Positions 35,266-47,316 of a DNA stretch of 64,000 bases are shown piece after piece. The stretch spans positions 31,397,449 to 31,461,448 of the forward strand of contig CM069458.1 of NCBI GenBank assembly GCA_035610835.1, read 5' to 3'. Source of the stretch: Ophiura sarsii (taxonomy: Eukaryota > Echinodermata > Ophiuroidea > Amphilepidida > Ophiuridae). A program made the translations under genes and the position numbers. Positions within the stretch are counted from its first letter, which is position 1; each line of letters starts with the position of its first letter. Below the pieces are notes generated by a model, which was not told where the DNA came from, ran no database searches, and was given only the letters and a program-made list of their open reading frames with translations.

Positions 35266-35449
35266 CTAGTAAAAACGCACCAGAATTCGAAATTTCGGAC
35301 ATTTCTAGTGTGTAGATAGCTTCTTGTACATGATGTATCTACCAAACCGGTTATACGAATCAAGTGAAAATTCACAATTTCATTTCTAATTATCTGTTCT
35401 TTAATATGATCATGACATTTCTGAATATAGAATGAAAAAAGGCCTCTTT

Positions 35450-35920
35450 AAGGGTGCACACAACTATTAAGGTCACCGTCAAAGCTTCCGGCCATCGCCA
35501 TCACCCAGCTAGTCCCTAAATAACGGAAAGAATGATTCATATTGACATTATTTGGCATCAAAGATGATTGAATTTGATCTCTATTTGTTCACTGAATTGT
35601 ACCCGATATATTTTGAATGAAAATAGTATACATCTAACGTTTTAGTTAAAAATATTGGCGGAAGGATACACATTGAACACAATGCGCTATAAGGTGTGAT
35701 TTCTTGTTCAAAATGACGACGCTGTATAAAGAGGGAAATATTGAAAAATCTAAGAGGGCAACCCGACCTGAATTTTTGACCCAAGTTAGATCTATGTGTG
35801 TTAATTACTATTCCAAAATTTTATAAACGTAGTTGCAAGGTAACTCAAGATATCGCCGTTTACCTAAGGCACATTTCCCATAGAAACACACTATAGCGCG
35901 TAATAGTTGTGTGCACCCTT
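35450..35920 (-). mobile_element. AAGGGTGCAC MITE, copy 1 (reverse orientation)
   Basis: The ends aagggtgcacacaactatta and taatagttgtgtgcaccctt are inverted repeats of 20 bp. In reverse complement the interior (for example tatgggaaatgtgcc after cgcgctatagtgtgtttc) aligns with the copies at 42396 and 44186. 471 bp, no coding capacity. Confidence 0.85.
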
Positions 35921-35930
35921 CAGTTACTAT

Positions 35931-36403
35931 AAGGGAGCACACCACTAAGTCGGGTTTGCGCGGCACTTCCGGCAAACCTTGAGTAGAGCAATAGCCTCCT
36001 TTTGACCAAATGAATTTGCAAAATTGGCATCAATTTGAGGGGTAATGATATCAAATTTGTGTTTTATGGATTTTATGGATTATATATTTAATGTTTAGAA
36101 CAGAAAATTTGATGAATTTAGCTGAAATATAAATAACGGGCCGATTTACACACATGGTGCATGAACGGGAAATAACCGAATATTGACTCGCGTAATCATA
36201 CCATTTAATTTCGCCGACTTCTAGCAACAAATCTTGACGGCATATCTCAGTTCATATTAAGATATGTTAAAGTAAAGGGATGGTCCTATAACATATCAAA
36301 AATTCAGAGATCTAAGTACTAGACAAATGGATTTACAGCGATTTGAATTCGTAGTACGTAGCGTGTAAAGTCAATGGGGACCGACTTAGTGTTGTGCTCC
36401 CTT
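35931..36403. mobile_element. AAGGGAGCAC MITE, copy 1
   Basis: The ends aagggagcacaccactaagt and its near-complement acttagtgttgtgctccctt enclose 430 bp with gcgcggcacttccggcaaac. It starts 10 bp after the end of the previous element, so two MITEs lie almost head to tail. Confidence 0.88.
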
Positions 36404-36909
36404 TTTAAGGTAAAATCCTAGATTCCATGTCTCCGAATGGCTCCGATCCACGTGCATTGCACAATGATATAAATAAAAGTCGGGTTTCACCCAAATCTAT
36501 GCGTACGTTTCAGATCTGGCCAGTTTGTTCTCGTATTTAGGTCAATTTTGTCGGGTTTGACAAGGACCAGGGAGGGGGGTTGCTCTTTTTTATACACAAA
36601 ATGTGACCTTTTCAGTTGCTATGTTATAGTTCAACATTATCATTGACTGATCAAAATCAAAATTGGTTGGATTTAACTAAAAAAAGTGAATTTTCTTGAG
36701 CGTAGGCCTAGAACGCCGCGTGGAGATAGGATAAAAAACCAAAAAATAGCAGAATAGTGATTTTTACGCAAAGATGCGGCCTCCGTAATCAGGGCTTATC
36801 TCTAAAACGGAATGTTCGATTGACATAATATTTAGCTACTTTATTCAAAATGTCATGCTGAACAAGTTGGTATCAATTTTTAATGATTCTGACAATAAGT
36901 GGTACCTTC

Positions 36910-37256
36910 AAGGGAGCACACCACTAAGTCGGGTTTGCGCGGCACTTCCGGCAAAACTTGAGTACAGCAATAGTTCCTTGTGACCAAATGAATGTGCAAA
37001 ATTGGCATCAATTTGAGGGGTAATGATATCAAATTTGTGTTTTATGAGTTTTATGGATTATATATTTAATGTTTAGAACAGAAAATTTGATGAATTTAGC
37101 TGAAATATAAATAACGGGCCGATTACACACATGGTGCATGAACGGGAAATAACCGAATATTGACTCGCGTAATCAAAAATCAGAGATGGATTTACAGCGA
37201 TTTGAATTCGTAGTACGTAGCGTGTAAAGTAAAGACCGACTTAGTGTTGTGCTCCC
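36910..37256. mobile_element. AAGGGAGCAC MITE, copy 2
   Basis: Same ends and interior as 35931-36403 but shortened by an internal deletion of about 120 bp between cgcgtaatca and tggatttacagcg. Confidence 0.88.
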
Positions 37257-37374
37257 ATATTTACGAGTAGCGCTATTCTTCAGCTACCCGTAATTGGTGC
37301 ACTCGGCCGATGAGCGCTAAAGAGAGGGGAGCTTGATCCATTCTAGCTTCATGCTTGAACACAGCACTCTAAAC

Positions 37375-38545
37375 CTTGCTGGTTCCCTGCATCAATGGGC
37401 TCCACACAACGTATCCATAGATGCAGGTACGCGCCGATTTCCACTCAAAGCTGATTTGCTGGCATAAAAGTCATGCATATTCATGATTGACGAAAAATAG
37501 ATCCACAAATATTTGATCAAGCCAGCTCAGTCTCGCTTAGAATGATAACAAATTTGCTGATTGGCACAAACTACTACACGTGCATTATCTGCGCTCACCA
37601 CAGCGCAGGGACTTCACCCGCATGTCATATCGCGTTCACCGCGCCGTAGCCATGGCAGCGCGACATTGCATTCTGCGTTCGATGCGGTATCTCAGCTACA
37701 GTGTGTTGATCGTTATTTACCTTATGCCAAACAGAGCGACAATGTAATGTGTTGAACTTACGGTTACGGCCGGCAGCGATTTATTTTTTACTATAATCAA
37801 AACAAAGAATTCTCGATCAAATCGTATACGATTCCTCAGTGTCCCAGCGTCTGGGGCATACTGTGCGTGAGCGCGTCAATCGCGACGGCAAGGGCGCAGT
37901 AAAACCGGAAGGTGTGACGTTCTTGTAAACAAAGGTAATTGACCAATCGCGGCCCTAATCAACAAGACCCCACGCTGCGTGATTGGACAATTATGTAAGT
38001 AGGCCTACGCCAGCCCGAACGCGTTGTGGCATGGTTGTCAAGGGCTCATCACACTGCGTTCAGAATTCGGATGACGCTGGCGTGACTGAAATAAATGTTT
38101 TGATCGAGAATTCTTTGTTTTGATTATAGTAAACATTTGTAAAATTTATTTATTTCGTTTTAATACGGAATAAAGCAAAACTCACTGAATAAAATGATTT
38201 AAAAAAAGAAAGAAAAGTTAACTGATTTTACCTGTGAGACCATACAAATGTTTACTAGTAAACAAAAAATCGCGGCCGGGCAAATATTCCGACCATCGTA
38301 TTATTATTGTGTTTAATACTGTGTTTCTAAGCTATACTTTTGTTTGTCAAAACCCTGTATTATGCTGGTTCCCTGCACCCTGGATCCCCGGCCCAACTTA
38401 TCCATAGGTGCAGGTACGGGCAAATCCGTCCGTAACCGTAAGCTCAACACATTGCATTGTCGCTCTGTTATGGCGGATAAGGTAAATAACGATCAACACA
38501 CTGTTTGTAGCTGAGATACCGCATCGAACGCTGAATGGACCTACG
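37375..38545. mobile_element. Composite inverted-repeat region ('ctggttccctgca' family)
   Basis: ctggttccctgca at 37378 and 38365 match complementary copies at 44890 and 44945. Within the region gcggtatctcagctaca (37684) pairs with tgtagctgagataccgc (38505), and ataatcaaaacaaagaattc (37794) pairs with its complement at 38108. The two inverted pairs do not share a centre, so at least one later insertion or deletion has shifted them. No gene. Confidence 0.65.
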
Positions 38546-38742
38546 TAGACTTTATCCTTCTGCCTCCTAACATGGCCAACCGACGCATGCGCAAAAGATA
38601 ATGAGGCCGATGGTCAGGGGGCGACGGATACAGTCTAGGACCTACGGCACATAATCTCCTGGCCACAGTTCGACATACGTGGGCGCACTTCGATCAGGCT
38701 GCCATAGAAATCCTACAGCTTACGGGTTAGCCCCGTAAGGGG

Positions 38743-38935
38743 CTATAGTCTAGTTGGCCATCACGAGACAGTGACGTAACTGCGTATTCTACTAATTGCA
38801 GCACATAACGCGCGCGCCTACTCGCGGCGCTGGTGTATACACACGAGCGTTGAAAGGCGGAAGATACATACGCGTGCGTAAAAGCTGCGCCTGTTAAGTT
38901 ACGTCACTGTCCAGAGGAAGCCAAATAGAGTATAG
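38743..38935. mobile_element. MITE 'atactctgtttggcc', copy 2, complete
   Basis: The ends ctatagtctagttggccatc and ccaaatagagtatag are an imperfect inverted repeat. cagtgacgtaac at 38769 and gttacgtcactg at 38898 extend the arms. 193 bp; shares its interior with 35025-35178. Confidence 0.8.
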
Positions 38936-40301
38936 AAGGGAAACTCGCGTATAAAACCCAAGTACGCAGTGATCCACCGCGTACTTTTTTGTTTTGTTGT
39001 TATTGTGGAATTTTCGTCACGCAGCTCCGGAGCGTATTGCTGTACGCACATTTAAACGCACTAAATAATTTGTTGCCGCGCCGTGCATAAACGCGTTCGC
39101 TATTTGATGAGCCGCATGCCGCATTGAAAAGGATTTAAAGTCGAGTTGCAGGCCCATGATGATGGCTAACAAATGCAATAAAACAAGGCATAGTATAACG
39201 GGTGTTGGGGTGCATCAGCTATGTTGATCATTGTTTTAATTCCATCATGAATATGGTTTTTCTCATTTTTAGATCAAACGGTTGGTGACCTTTTAACTCA
39301 CTTTCCATGACTAAATTTAAAATCGCAGTGCCATTCCGTTTTCTTTTTATATTTCCATCAAGTATGCCATTTAACACCTACAAAATAATTTATTATTCGT
39401 TATGTATTATTTTGTATTCAACAGTTGAAACAGTTGATTTGTGCCCGCTAAAAACCCACAAAATAAAACCCCGCAAAGAATATAAATTAATAAAATCACC
39501 TTTCGATCATACACAGTTTGTTTTGTTGATGCTTAGCCTATCTAAAAATGGACAAACTGAATCAAAGTTGTGTAAGATATTTGAAACAAATCATCCATGT
39601 ACAAAATGGAGGCATGCTTCCTAAAACAGCACAAATTTGACTGCTATGTCGTGCCTATTTTGAAAAAGTTAAAATACCTCCTACCACCCGTAATCCGAAA
39701 CGAACGTCAATATCAAGTCAACCCCGACCGTTTTTTAAATGTCGCATTATTTACGAGTTTATGATTAAATAAACTGCCCAAGACTGAGTGGGTTTTTCTG
39801 GCATTCGTTAATTTTTAACGTATTGAACATACTCGGAGCCTCCGGGAAGTAGCTTTAAGAACACATGTTTGTTCAAAATCGTATAAATCTTTTTTTATAG
39901 ATATTTCAGTGTTAACTTTTATAAATGCCAAATCTTTTTGTAGATATGGTCATTTTAAGAAGCGTATCGTCATGCACGTAAATCTGCAAACTCTAGCACG
40001 CGTGACAACATGCACATTCATGCTATCTTCAGTATAGCTTGTATATGGATGCTATCTTCAGTAGATAGCATGCCGGTCCACTTGGATGTCATTGAACCTT
40101 TTCAAAAATTGAACAATATAAGAATATATAAGCTAATTTTGTTGCTCAAAGGATAATCATTTAAAGCGTCAATGACATTCTGTGGACTGTCATAAAATTC
40201 ATCAAATCTAGGAAATATCCGTCATGTCCACGTCCGCACCCGTTTTGAACTTAAAACGGGTGGCGGACATGTCGCATTTTTTCTAGAATTTCATGATGAT
40301 A
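38936..40301. other. No gene seen
   Basis: A 105-codon frame at 39307-39624 has no recognisable domain. A taatgatatc-free AT-rich background follows. The atgctatcttcagta word occurs twice near 40019-40065. Confidence 0.4.
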
Positions 40302-40651
40302 AGGGAGTGTTCATAAATACTTTGGTGGGGGGGGGGGGGGGGGGGGGGTTGGAAACAATTGAGCCATGGACATCTTTTTTTTTTTGACCCCCCCCCAAAT
40401 AGGGTGGGTTTTTTTCTTGACCCCCCCTTTCAAGAACTTTTTTTTTGTGGACCGCCCCCCCCCCCCCCCGTCGTTCAAAATGCTGCTTTGTCAAAAATAC
40501 CAACCTTTTTTTTGTTGACCCCCCCCCCTATACAAGCACTTTTTTCCCTGACCCCCCCTTTTAAGAACCTTTTTTTTGGTTGGCCCCCCCCCCCCCCCCC
40601 CCCTCATATTTTCCAACATCCCCCCACCAAAGTATTTATGAACACTCCCTA
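40302..40651. mobile_element. 350-bp MITE with G/C-tract arms
   Basis: The ends agggagtgttcataaatact and agtatttatgaacactccct are perfect inverted repeats, extended by G22 on one side and C-rich tracts on the other. The interior is a degenerate ttttttgaccccccc repeat of about 50-60 bp. Proline-rich frames here come from the C tracts. Confidence 0.88.
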
Positions 40652-40779
40652 AGACACTGTTTGAAAAGATAAAGAAACTTTTATCTTAGACCTAAGCTAT
40701 AACCCGTTCTCCTACATGTAGTCGGAAGGAAAGCCAAGCCTATACCCACAGCCCCCGGTTACGGTCTTCTTCAAACAAC

Positions 40780-40824
40780 AACTCATTATCACATTTCCTA
40801 TTATAGGAAATGTGATAATGAGTT
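40780..40824. repeat. 45-bp hairpin
   Basis: A 20-base arm, aactcattatcacatttcct, and its exact complement are separated by five bases. Confidence 0.9.
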
Positions 40825-40931
40825 AGGCCTATAATAGGCCTAAGTCGGAGTACGCGGATGATTAAAAAAAGAGTTAGTAGATAGAGTACCACTATATTGT
40901 TATTAACAAAATGTGAAATATTATCTGAAAC

Positions 40932-41062
40932 GGGGGGGGGGGGGGGGGGGGGGTCAAGAGCGGTGGCGTGGGAAGGGGGGGGGGGGTCAAAAGCGGTGGC
41001 GTGGGAAGGGGGGTCAAGAGCGGTGGCGTTGGAAGGGGTCAAGAGCGGTGGCGTGGGAAGGG
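40932..41062. repeat. Minisatellite of gtcaagagcggtggcgtggg units with G tracts
   Basis: Four copies of a gtcaa(g/a)agcggtggcgt(g/t)ggaag unit are separated by G runs that shorten from 22 to 4 bases. Gly-rich and Pro-rich frames across it are artefacts. Confidence 0.9.
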
Positions 41063-42395
41063 GGCTTAACGCATTCCGACTATGAGACCAGAGAACAAAT
41101 TAGGTCTTGTTTCCTTATCATGCTTATAATTATAACTTCTCAAAGTCAAGGTGCAATATCAAATTCACTTTCTAAGATTATAATACTTATAGCATCATGA
41201 GCATAATGTGAGGGCCACTCGCGAGTTAGTGAAAGTGACATGGTTAAAAGATTTGTCCTACCTTTAAAAATGATAAAATGAGAAAGGGCTCACTGTTGTT
41301 CCTAACTATATAGGCCTAGGCTAAGCATTTCTTGTCATTGTCTTGATTCAACCTAAGCAAAATTTAATGAATTAAAGCCCATCAAGATAACATTGTTAGA
41401 CATGGACGTTCACATCGCGGCCTAATATTATGTGTAGGCCTATTCAGCTTTTTAAGTCATCCCCAATCAACTTTGAATATTACTTTGAAAATTTAATTTG
41501 GTGAAGAAGCAAGATATTTTGTTAGGTTTAATTAACCATTAATAAACGTTGTGATAGGCCTACTTAGTTAGTTGGATTGATCGTTCGAATACGGCACACT
41601 AATTCAAATCCATAATCCCAGTAGTCGACCTAGCCCACGCAGTGGTCCTTTCACGAACTCCGGATATAAACCGTTGCCCTAAACATCAACAAAAAGTAAT
41701 CACGTTCATTGGGTTTAGATAAAAGGTGGGAATGGTAAATGGTAAAACTGTAAGCCTACGCAACCGCGCCTGTCAGAAATTCAGCGCATTTTTGGATTAC
41801 GCTGCGTAGCGCAACGCAGTTCAAACGCAAATGATGCAGTTAGAACCGGCGCGCTAAACTCATGAAAATTAAGTGGAGGACGATTGTCCTCCAGTCAAGT
41901 ACAGTGAGATAGGGCGCGTACTAGGGTGCGTCGGAAACAACAATTTCGCCGAGTTTCCCATCTACGCTCCGCTTATCTATGCAGGCTGCGCACGCATGCT
42001 TGAACTCACAAAATACTGCCAACCAACAACACCAAAGCACCTGATTGGTCAAATTTAAACTGACGCCTTTTTAACGATCGTCACGCTGCGCCGTATCCAC
42101 CAACGCAGTGCTCCCGCTGCGCCATAACCACCGACGCAGTGGGGCGTGATGGTGCGTGGAAAAGCTCATGAGTTTTTCAGTTCTCATGTTTGAACACCAA
42201 CCAATCAGAGCCTTGAGGTCGAGATGACGTAGTGCGCACAACGGAGAACCACGGGACCGTTTTGGGGTGAGGTTGAGCAGGCGTACTTTACGCGAGCTCA
42301 ACCTCATGTGACGCATAGACGTGGGTCCATTGTCGCGCTGCCATAGCTACGGCGCGACGGGGAACGCGAATATGACATGCGTGTATGTGCGTGTG
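41063..42395. other. No gene seen
   Basis: Includes a CpG-richer part at 41750-42370 with repeated cgcagtg words and a long imperfect inverted echo (gctgcgccgtatccacc and gctgcgccataaccacc are direct copies at 42085 and 42117). No coding exon recognised. Confidence 0.45.
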
Positions 42396-42862
42396 AAGGG
42401 TGCATACCACTATTACGCGCTAACGTGTGTTTCTATGGGAAAGATGCCTCGGGAAAACGGCAATATCTTGAGTTACCTTGCGACCTATTTAATGAAATCT
42501 TGGAATATTTATTAACACACATATATCTTACCTGGGTCAAAAACTCAGATGGGGGTGACCGATTACATTTTTCTATATTTCCCCCTTTATACGGAGTAGT
42601 ATTTTTTAACACGGAATTAGACCTTGTATCGAAATTAGACCTTGTATCCCTCCGCCAATATTTTCAAATAAAACAGTAGATGTATACACTTTTCATCCGA
42701 ATTATCTCAGGTACACTTCAGTGAATAAATATAGACCAAATTCAATAATTTTGAATGACATATCATGTCAATATTCACCATTCTTCCCGTTATTTAGGAA
42801 CTACATTCGTGATCGCGATCGATGGAAGCTGGCGTTGGACTGTAATAGTGGTGTGCACCCTT
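42396..42862 (+). mobile_element. AAGGGTGCAC MITE, copy 2
   Basis: Ends aagggtgcataccactatta and taatagtggtgtgcaccctt. Nearly identical to 44186-44662 over its full length, with small indels such as catg near 44271. Confidence 0.9.
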
Positions 42863-44185
42863 AAGAGACCCATTTTCATCCAATTTCAGAAATCATTATA
42901 ACATATTAAAGAGCAGAAAATTTCAAATTAAATGGTAAATTTGTATTCGATTTGGATACTCCGTTTGGTAAATACAACATGTACAAGAAGCTACATACCC
43001 ACTTGAAATTCATAAAAACCCTTAGTTTTTGTCATATTTTGGGATTCCCAGATATCAATTTTCACTTTTACAACGAAGGCCCGTGTTTCTTGATCTTATT
43101 GAATGTTAAAAGGATGCATGCTTCATCTTTTTTGATACACCACTCTTACTATAACATAGCAAAGCATGTTCATTCATTTGGACATGATACACTTGCAATA
43201 ACTGTCACCAATATACCGGGGGAAAGGAATTACATGTTTATGTAAATGCACGAAGCCACACATTATTGGTTAATTATTTCTTTAAATTTCAAATACTAGT
43301 AGTATTACATGTATTTGTAGTTTTAATTTTTTGTGTATGTCACAAATTATGATATCATTATTGACATAATTATTATACTATTAAGTTGTATTTAGTTAAA
43401 TGATTGTAGATTAAGTTGTACTTTAAAATGTATGTTGTAATAATATAAGTTATTTTTTGTATCGCGCCTCGAGCACCATTTTTGGTGGATTAGTGCGCAT
43501 TGTAAATCCACATTATTATTATGATTATTTATTAATATTAATGATTTTTAATTCAATCGTCGTGTAGTCCTACATATATATTGACATTTTAGATATCATA
43601 AGTATATTTTCAAACTATTTGTATCATAAGATTGCCTACATTTGCCTGACCACTCCACAAAGTTGTATTGATCAAAACTCTCACGAAATATGTCAGTAGG
43701 CCTAAGACCTACAGGTCAAAACGATGTCGATATTTTGATTTCTGGTGCGTTTTGCCCCGGTATCCCCTATCTCCCCCCCCCACACGCCCGTGGAATGAGT
43801 TTCTGAGTCATTATGCTTTTGTTTTTATGTCAATGGATGTTATATGTTTTTTTTGTAAACTAAATAAAAATACTGAGTTTTCACACACAATCTCGCTCAC
43901 TGGTATCTTTAAATATGATGGTCCGACAATAACAAATTGCAATTGTCCGAAATAGCAACGGTCAGGCGCGCACCCGACTGACTTTGCCCGTTTGGCCCGT
44001 ATTTTGACAATTTTGCACCGTTAATGAATGAAAATTCAAATTTAATAGTGTCAAATGTTGCGATTATTACTTCAAATGTATTTTCAAAATATAAAACTAA
44101 CATAAAATGCTACATAAACCAAGTTTTGCAACCACAAAGCCCGTAATCGCCTGGTTTTTTTAAAGACTATCTCTGTGCTCCCTTT
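42863..44185. other. No supported gene; orphan 97-codon frame at 42952-43245
   Basis: The frame is Phe/His/Tyr-rich and resembles nothing I know. A solo gtgctccctt end at 44177 belongs to the AAGGGAGCAC type and abuts the next element directly. Confidence 0.4.
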
Positions 44186-44662
44186 AAGGGTGCATACCAC
44201 TATTACGCGCTAACGTGTGTTTCTATGGGAAAGATGCCTCGGGAAAACGGCAATATCTTGAGTTACCTTGCATGCGACTCATTTAATGAAATCTTGGAAT
44301 ATTTATTAACACACATAGATCTTACCTGGGTCAAAAACTCAGATGGGGGTGACCGATTACATTTTTCTATATTCCCCCTTTATACGGAGTAGTATTTTTT
44401 AACACGAAATTAGACCTTGTATCGAAATTAGACCTTGTATCCCTCCGCCAATATTTTCAAATAAAACAGTAGATGTATACTCTTTTCATTCGAATTATCT
44501 CAGGTACACTTCAGTTTCAGTGAATAAATATAGACCAAATTCAATAATTTTGAATGACATATCATGTCAATATTCACCATTCTTTCCGTTATTTAGGAAC
44601 TACATTCGTGATCGCGATCGACGGAAGCTGGGCGTTGGACTGTAATAGTGGTGTGCACCCTG
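44186..44662 (+). mobile_element. AAGGGTGCAC MITE, copy 3
   Basis: Same orientation as copy 2 and about 1.8 kb downstream. It differs from copy 2 by a handful of substitutions and two short indels, so both inserted or were copied recently. Confidence 0.9.
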
Positions 44663-44666
44663 AAGT

Positions 44667-44960
44667 CCGGCGCTGTGGTTAGCGCAGATACACGTGTAGT
44701 TTGTGCCAAACAGCAAATTTGTTATCATTCTAAAGCGTGACGCTGGCTTGATCGAATTTATTTGTGGATCTATTTTGTGTCAATCATGAATTATGCGCAT
44801 GACTTTTATGCCAGCAAATCAGATTTGAGTGGAAATCTGCGTGTACCTGCATCTATGGATAAGTTGTGTGGAGCCCATTGATGCAGGGAACCAGCATAAC
44901 CCTGTACCTGCACCTATGGATAAGTTAGCCCGGGGATCCAGGGTGCAGGGAACCAGCATA
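44667..44960 (-). mobile_element. 'ctggttccctgca' family, inverted copy
   Basis: 44667-44900 is the reverse complement of about 37376-37610, sharing gataacaaatttgctg and gcataaaagtcatgc. It is followed by a second short inverted copy, 44903-44960, matching 38362-38418. Confidence 0.8.
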
Positions 44961-45787
44961 TCTTGGTTCTCGGTTGGTTGTCCTCCGTAGTACTCCGCAG
45001 GGAAGTTATAACAGGAGGTGGGTGGGCACTGGGGGGGGGGGGGGGGGGGGGGTGGTTAAAATAGGGGGACGCTCTGTTTGAAGGAGGGCGTGGAGGGCTT
45101 GATGATGGTGGATTGGGGAAGTTTGTCTAAACCTTTGATAAAATGGCTGCATGAGTGTCCTTGACCGGGGGTCACAAAACAGGAATAGAAATCTGCAATG
45201 AAAAATGAATAGTCCGTCTCGTCATGCGTATAATTATGTACTACGCAAGTTCCTTTATTCATCTTGGTCACGCATGTTTATAGTGTTATAGTTGATCGGG
45301 GAATCGGGGGGGGGGGGGGGCAGACAAAAATGAGGAAAATGAGGGACGGGGTAGGATGCGTGCGAATATTTTGACTCTTATTGTTAAAATTGCCTGAGAT
45401 TAATTCGATCTGAAGACATTGCTGATCCAATTCATTTTAAGCTAATTTGAGGTTAATTGTGACATGAAAAGTCAACTTTTTCGATTTTATTTAGGAAACA
45501 TGTGATGGGGCAACGATCGGGACCCAGCGAATTGAAGCTGGCGAAATCATGACACTTTCCGATGTTTTTCTTTGGCGCGGATGGTTCCCGTCACATATTG
45601 TGATGAGTGCCCACTTCACCCCGGGCCGGAACTTAACTTGTCAATACCAATGATTGAGTTAATAATGTTCGCAGGCTCATGATAATGTAATCCCTATAAA
45701 TAGAACCGATGTTAAGCAATAAAGGATTGTGATTTCATTTCAATCAAGGAATCTAAATAATATAATGTGAACGTGCATTTCAAAGTG
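44961..45787. other. Upstream of PGRP; two G tracts
   Basis: G22 at 45031-45052 and about G14 at 45307-45320. Apart from the TATA box just downstream I recognise no immune response element with confidence. Confidence 0.5.
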
Positions 45788-45796
45788 TATAAAAGG
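45788..45796 (+). promoter_or_regulatory. TATA box of the PGRP gene
   Basis: TATAAAAGG is a consensus TATA box. Its spacing would put the transcription start near 45815-45825 and give a 5' leader of about 105-115 bases before the ATG at 45930. Only the motif and its position support this; no transcript evidence is available. Confidence 0.6.
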
Positions 45797-45929
45797 AGTG
45801 ACTTATGAAGTTAGTGGAACATATGTTTTTTTGGAGCCTGCATGCTTGTGAATACTTTTTTAAACTGGTTTGAATACAATCCCGTCTGTTTCTCAAGACA
45901 TCATTCGTCAGCAACGTTGAAGACACACA

Positions 45930-46110
45930 ATGATTCCACGTTCTCCATTTCATAGCGCGCCGACAGTGGCATTGATCACGATATTTGGGATCTGTATTCC
46001 ACTGGTGTCATCTTGCTGGGGTGGTAGTGATCCTTCTGCTCCTCCTCGGGCTCCTCCTCGGGCTCCTCCTCGGGCTCCTCCTCGGGCTCCTCCACCACCT
46101 CCTGTAAACA
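45930..46110 (+). CDS. PGRP: PGRP exon 1: signal peptide and proline-rich linker
   Basis: This exon gives residues 1-60 plus one base of codon 61. The ATG at 45930 is chosen because it starts directly before a hydrophobic signal-peptide core and lies about 135 bp below a TATA box. The donor GTAAGT starts at 46111 and is a near-perfect consensus. A GTAAAC eight bases upstream could act as a weaker donor but would shift the reading phase. The exon encodes no part of the amidase fold. Its second half is a 12-bp coding minisatellite. Confidence 0.88.
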
Positions 46111-47279
46111 GTAAGTAACTTAAAATTGGTAAATCATCTCTGGTATAATCGGACTGGGCCTTTGTCATGATCTCCTATTCCGAGCTCGGTGGTCGCGCCG
46201 GGTTGCCTCGTTAGAAGACGTATTTTACACCTACTACCTCAAAGAATATTTCTTGAGAAGTTACCAAGAAGTTAGTTCATTTTTGTATGTATAGGCTAAG
46301 CTTCGTGTGGTGAAAATTCGATATCAACAGTCCGGCAATTAATGGCGCCCGTTGCTGTTGCTTGGACACGCAAACGGTTATATTTTTTACTCAATCAATC
46401 TTTATTCAACAATTAAAAGACCGTACAAAAATTCCAGGATACGGGATGGACGGATCCATCCCATACAGGAAAGACAAAAGACAAAAACCAGAACTATATA
46501 TATATATTAAAAGATTTAAAACAAACAACACAAGCCTGCATAAAATAATTAAAACCTGAAACCAGCAGGAAATGGGGCCTGCTCTAGATCTTAATATATG
46601 GACACATGTTTGTCCCAAAATATTTATATTTATACTACATTACTAACGTTCAGCTTTGGTTTACTCCAACAGATGCGTGCAACGAAATTCGTATCGTAAC
46701 TCGGGCTGAGTGGGGAGCACGTGCACCCCGTTCTGTGCGAAATTTAAACACACCTGTTGCTTACGCATTTGTTCATCATACCGCTGGGAGATTTTGCGCT
46801 TCCATTGGAGACTGCAGCGCTGTTATGAGAGGTATACAAAATTATCAAATGGATGATGAAGGTATGTGTGTGTGATCACTGTATTGCCAGGGATACTATT
46901 AATTTTGGGATAGGAAAGTCGTATACTAACGTACGTAGCGAAAACGGTCCTTTTGAATATTTGAATAAATTATGATAATCGTCTGGAATGCGTCGGTGAC
47001 CGGCATGTTAGTCAGCATAGAATTGGTGGCGCTGTGCACGCGGTAGATTTACACACAGCTTGCTGTCAAAAAAAATACTGACACTGGAGTTGGTTATCCA
47101 ACCCCACACTTATAAAACTCGCCCATTGCTTGTGTGGTGGATTTCGATCACGACAGGAGCATGCGCAGATGCGATTTTTGTGTAAGTGGTCTGTGATTTT
47201 GTCAATATTATATTTTTACTGTGATTTGTTTGTCAATCTGCATTAAATGCAAAAAGTAACAACGCCCCCGGCTGGACTC

Positions 47280-47316
<37 letters not shown>

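Noticed and set aside
40291..41200. Proline- and glycine-rich proteins on both strands
   Set aside because: Produced by C and G homopolymers inside a MITE and a minisatellite.
42952..43245. 97-codon frame between two AAGGGTGCAC MITEs as a transposase
   Set aside because: No DDE or other transposase motif is visible and the MITE copies are complete on either side.
46362..46559. 65-codon frame in PGRP intron 1 as an extra exon
   Set aside because: No conserved PGRP sequence, and exon 1 to exon 2 already joins in phase without it.
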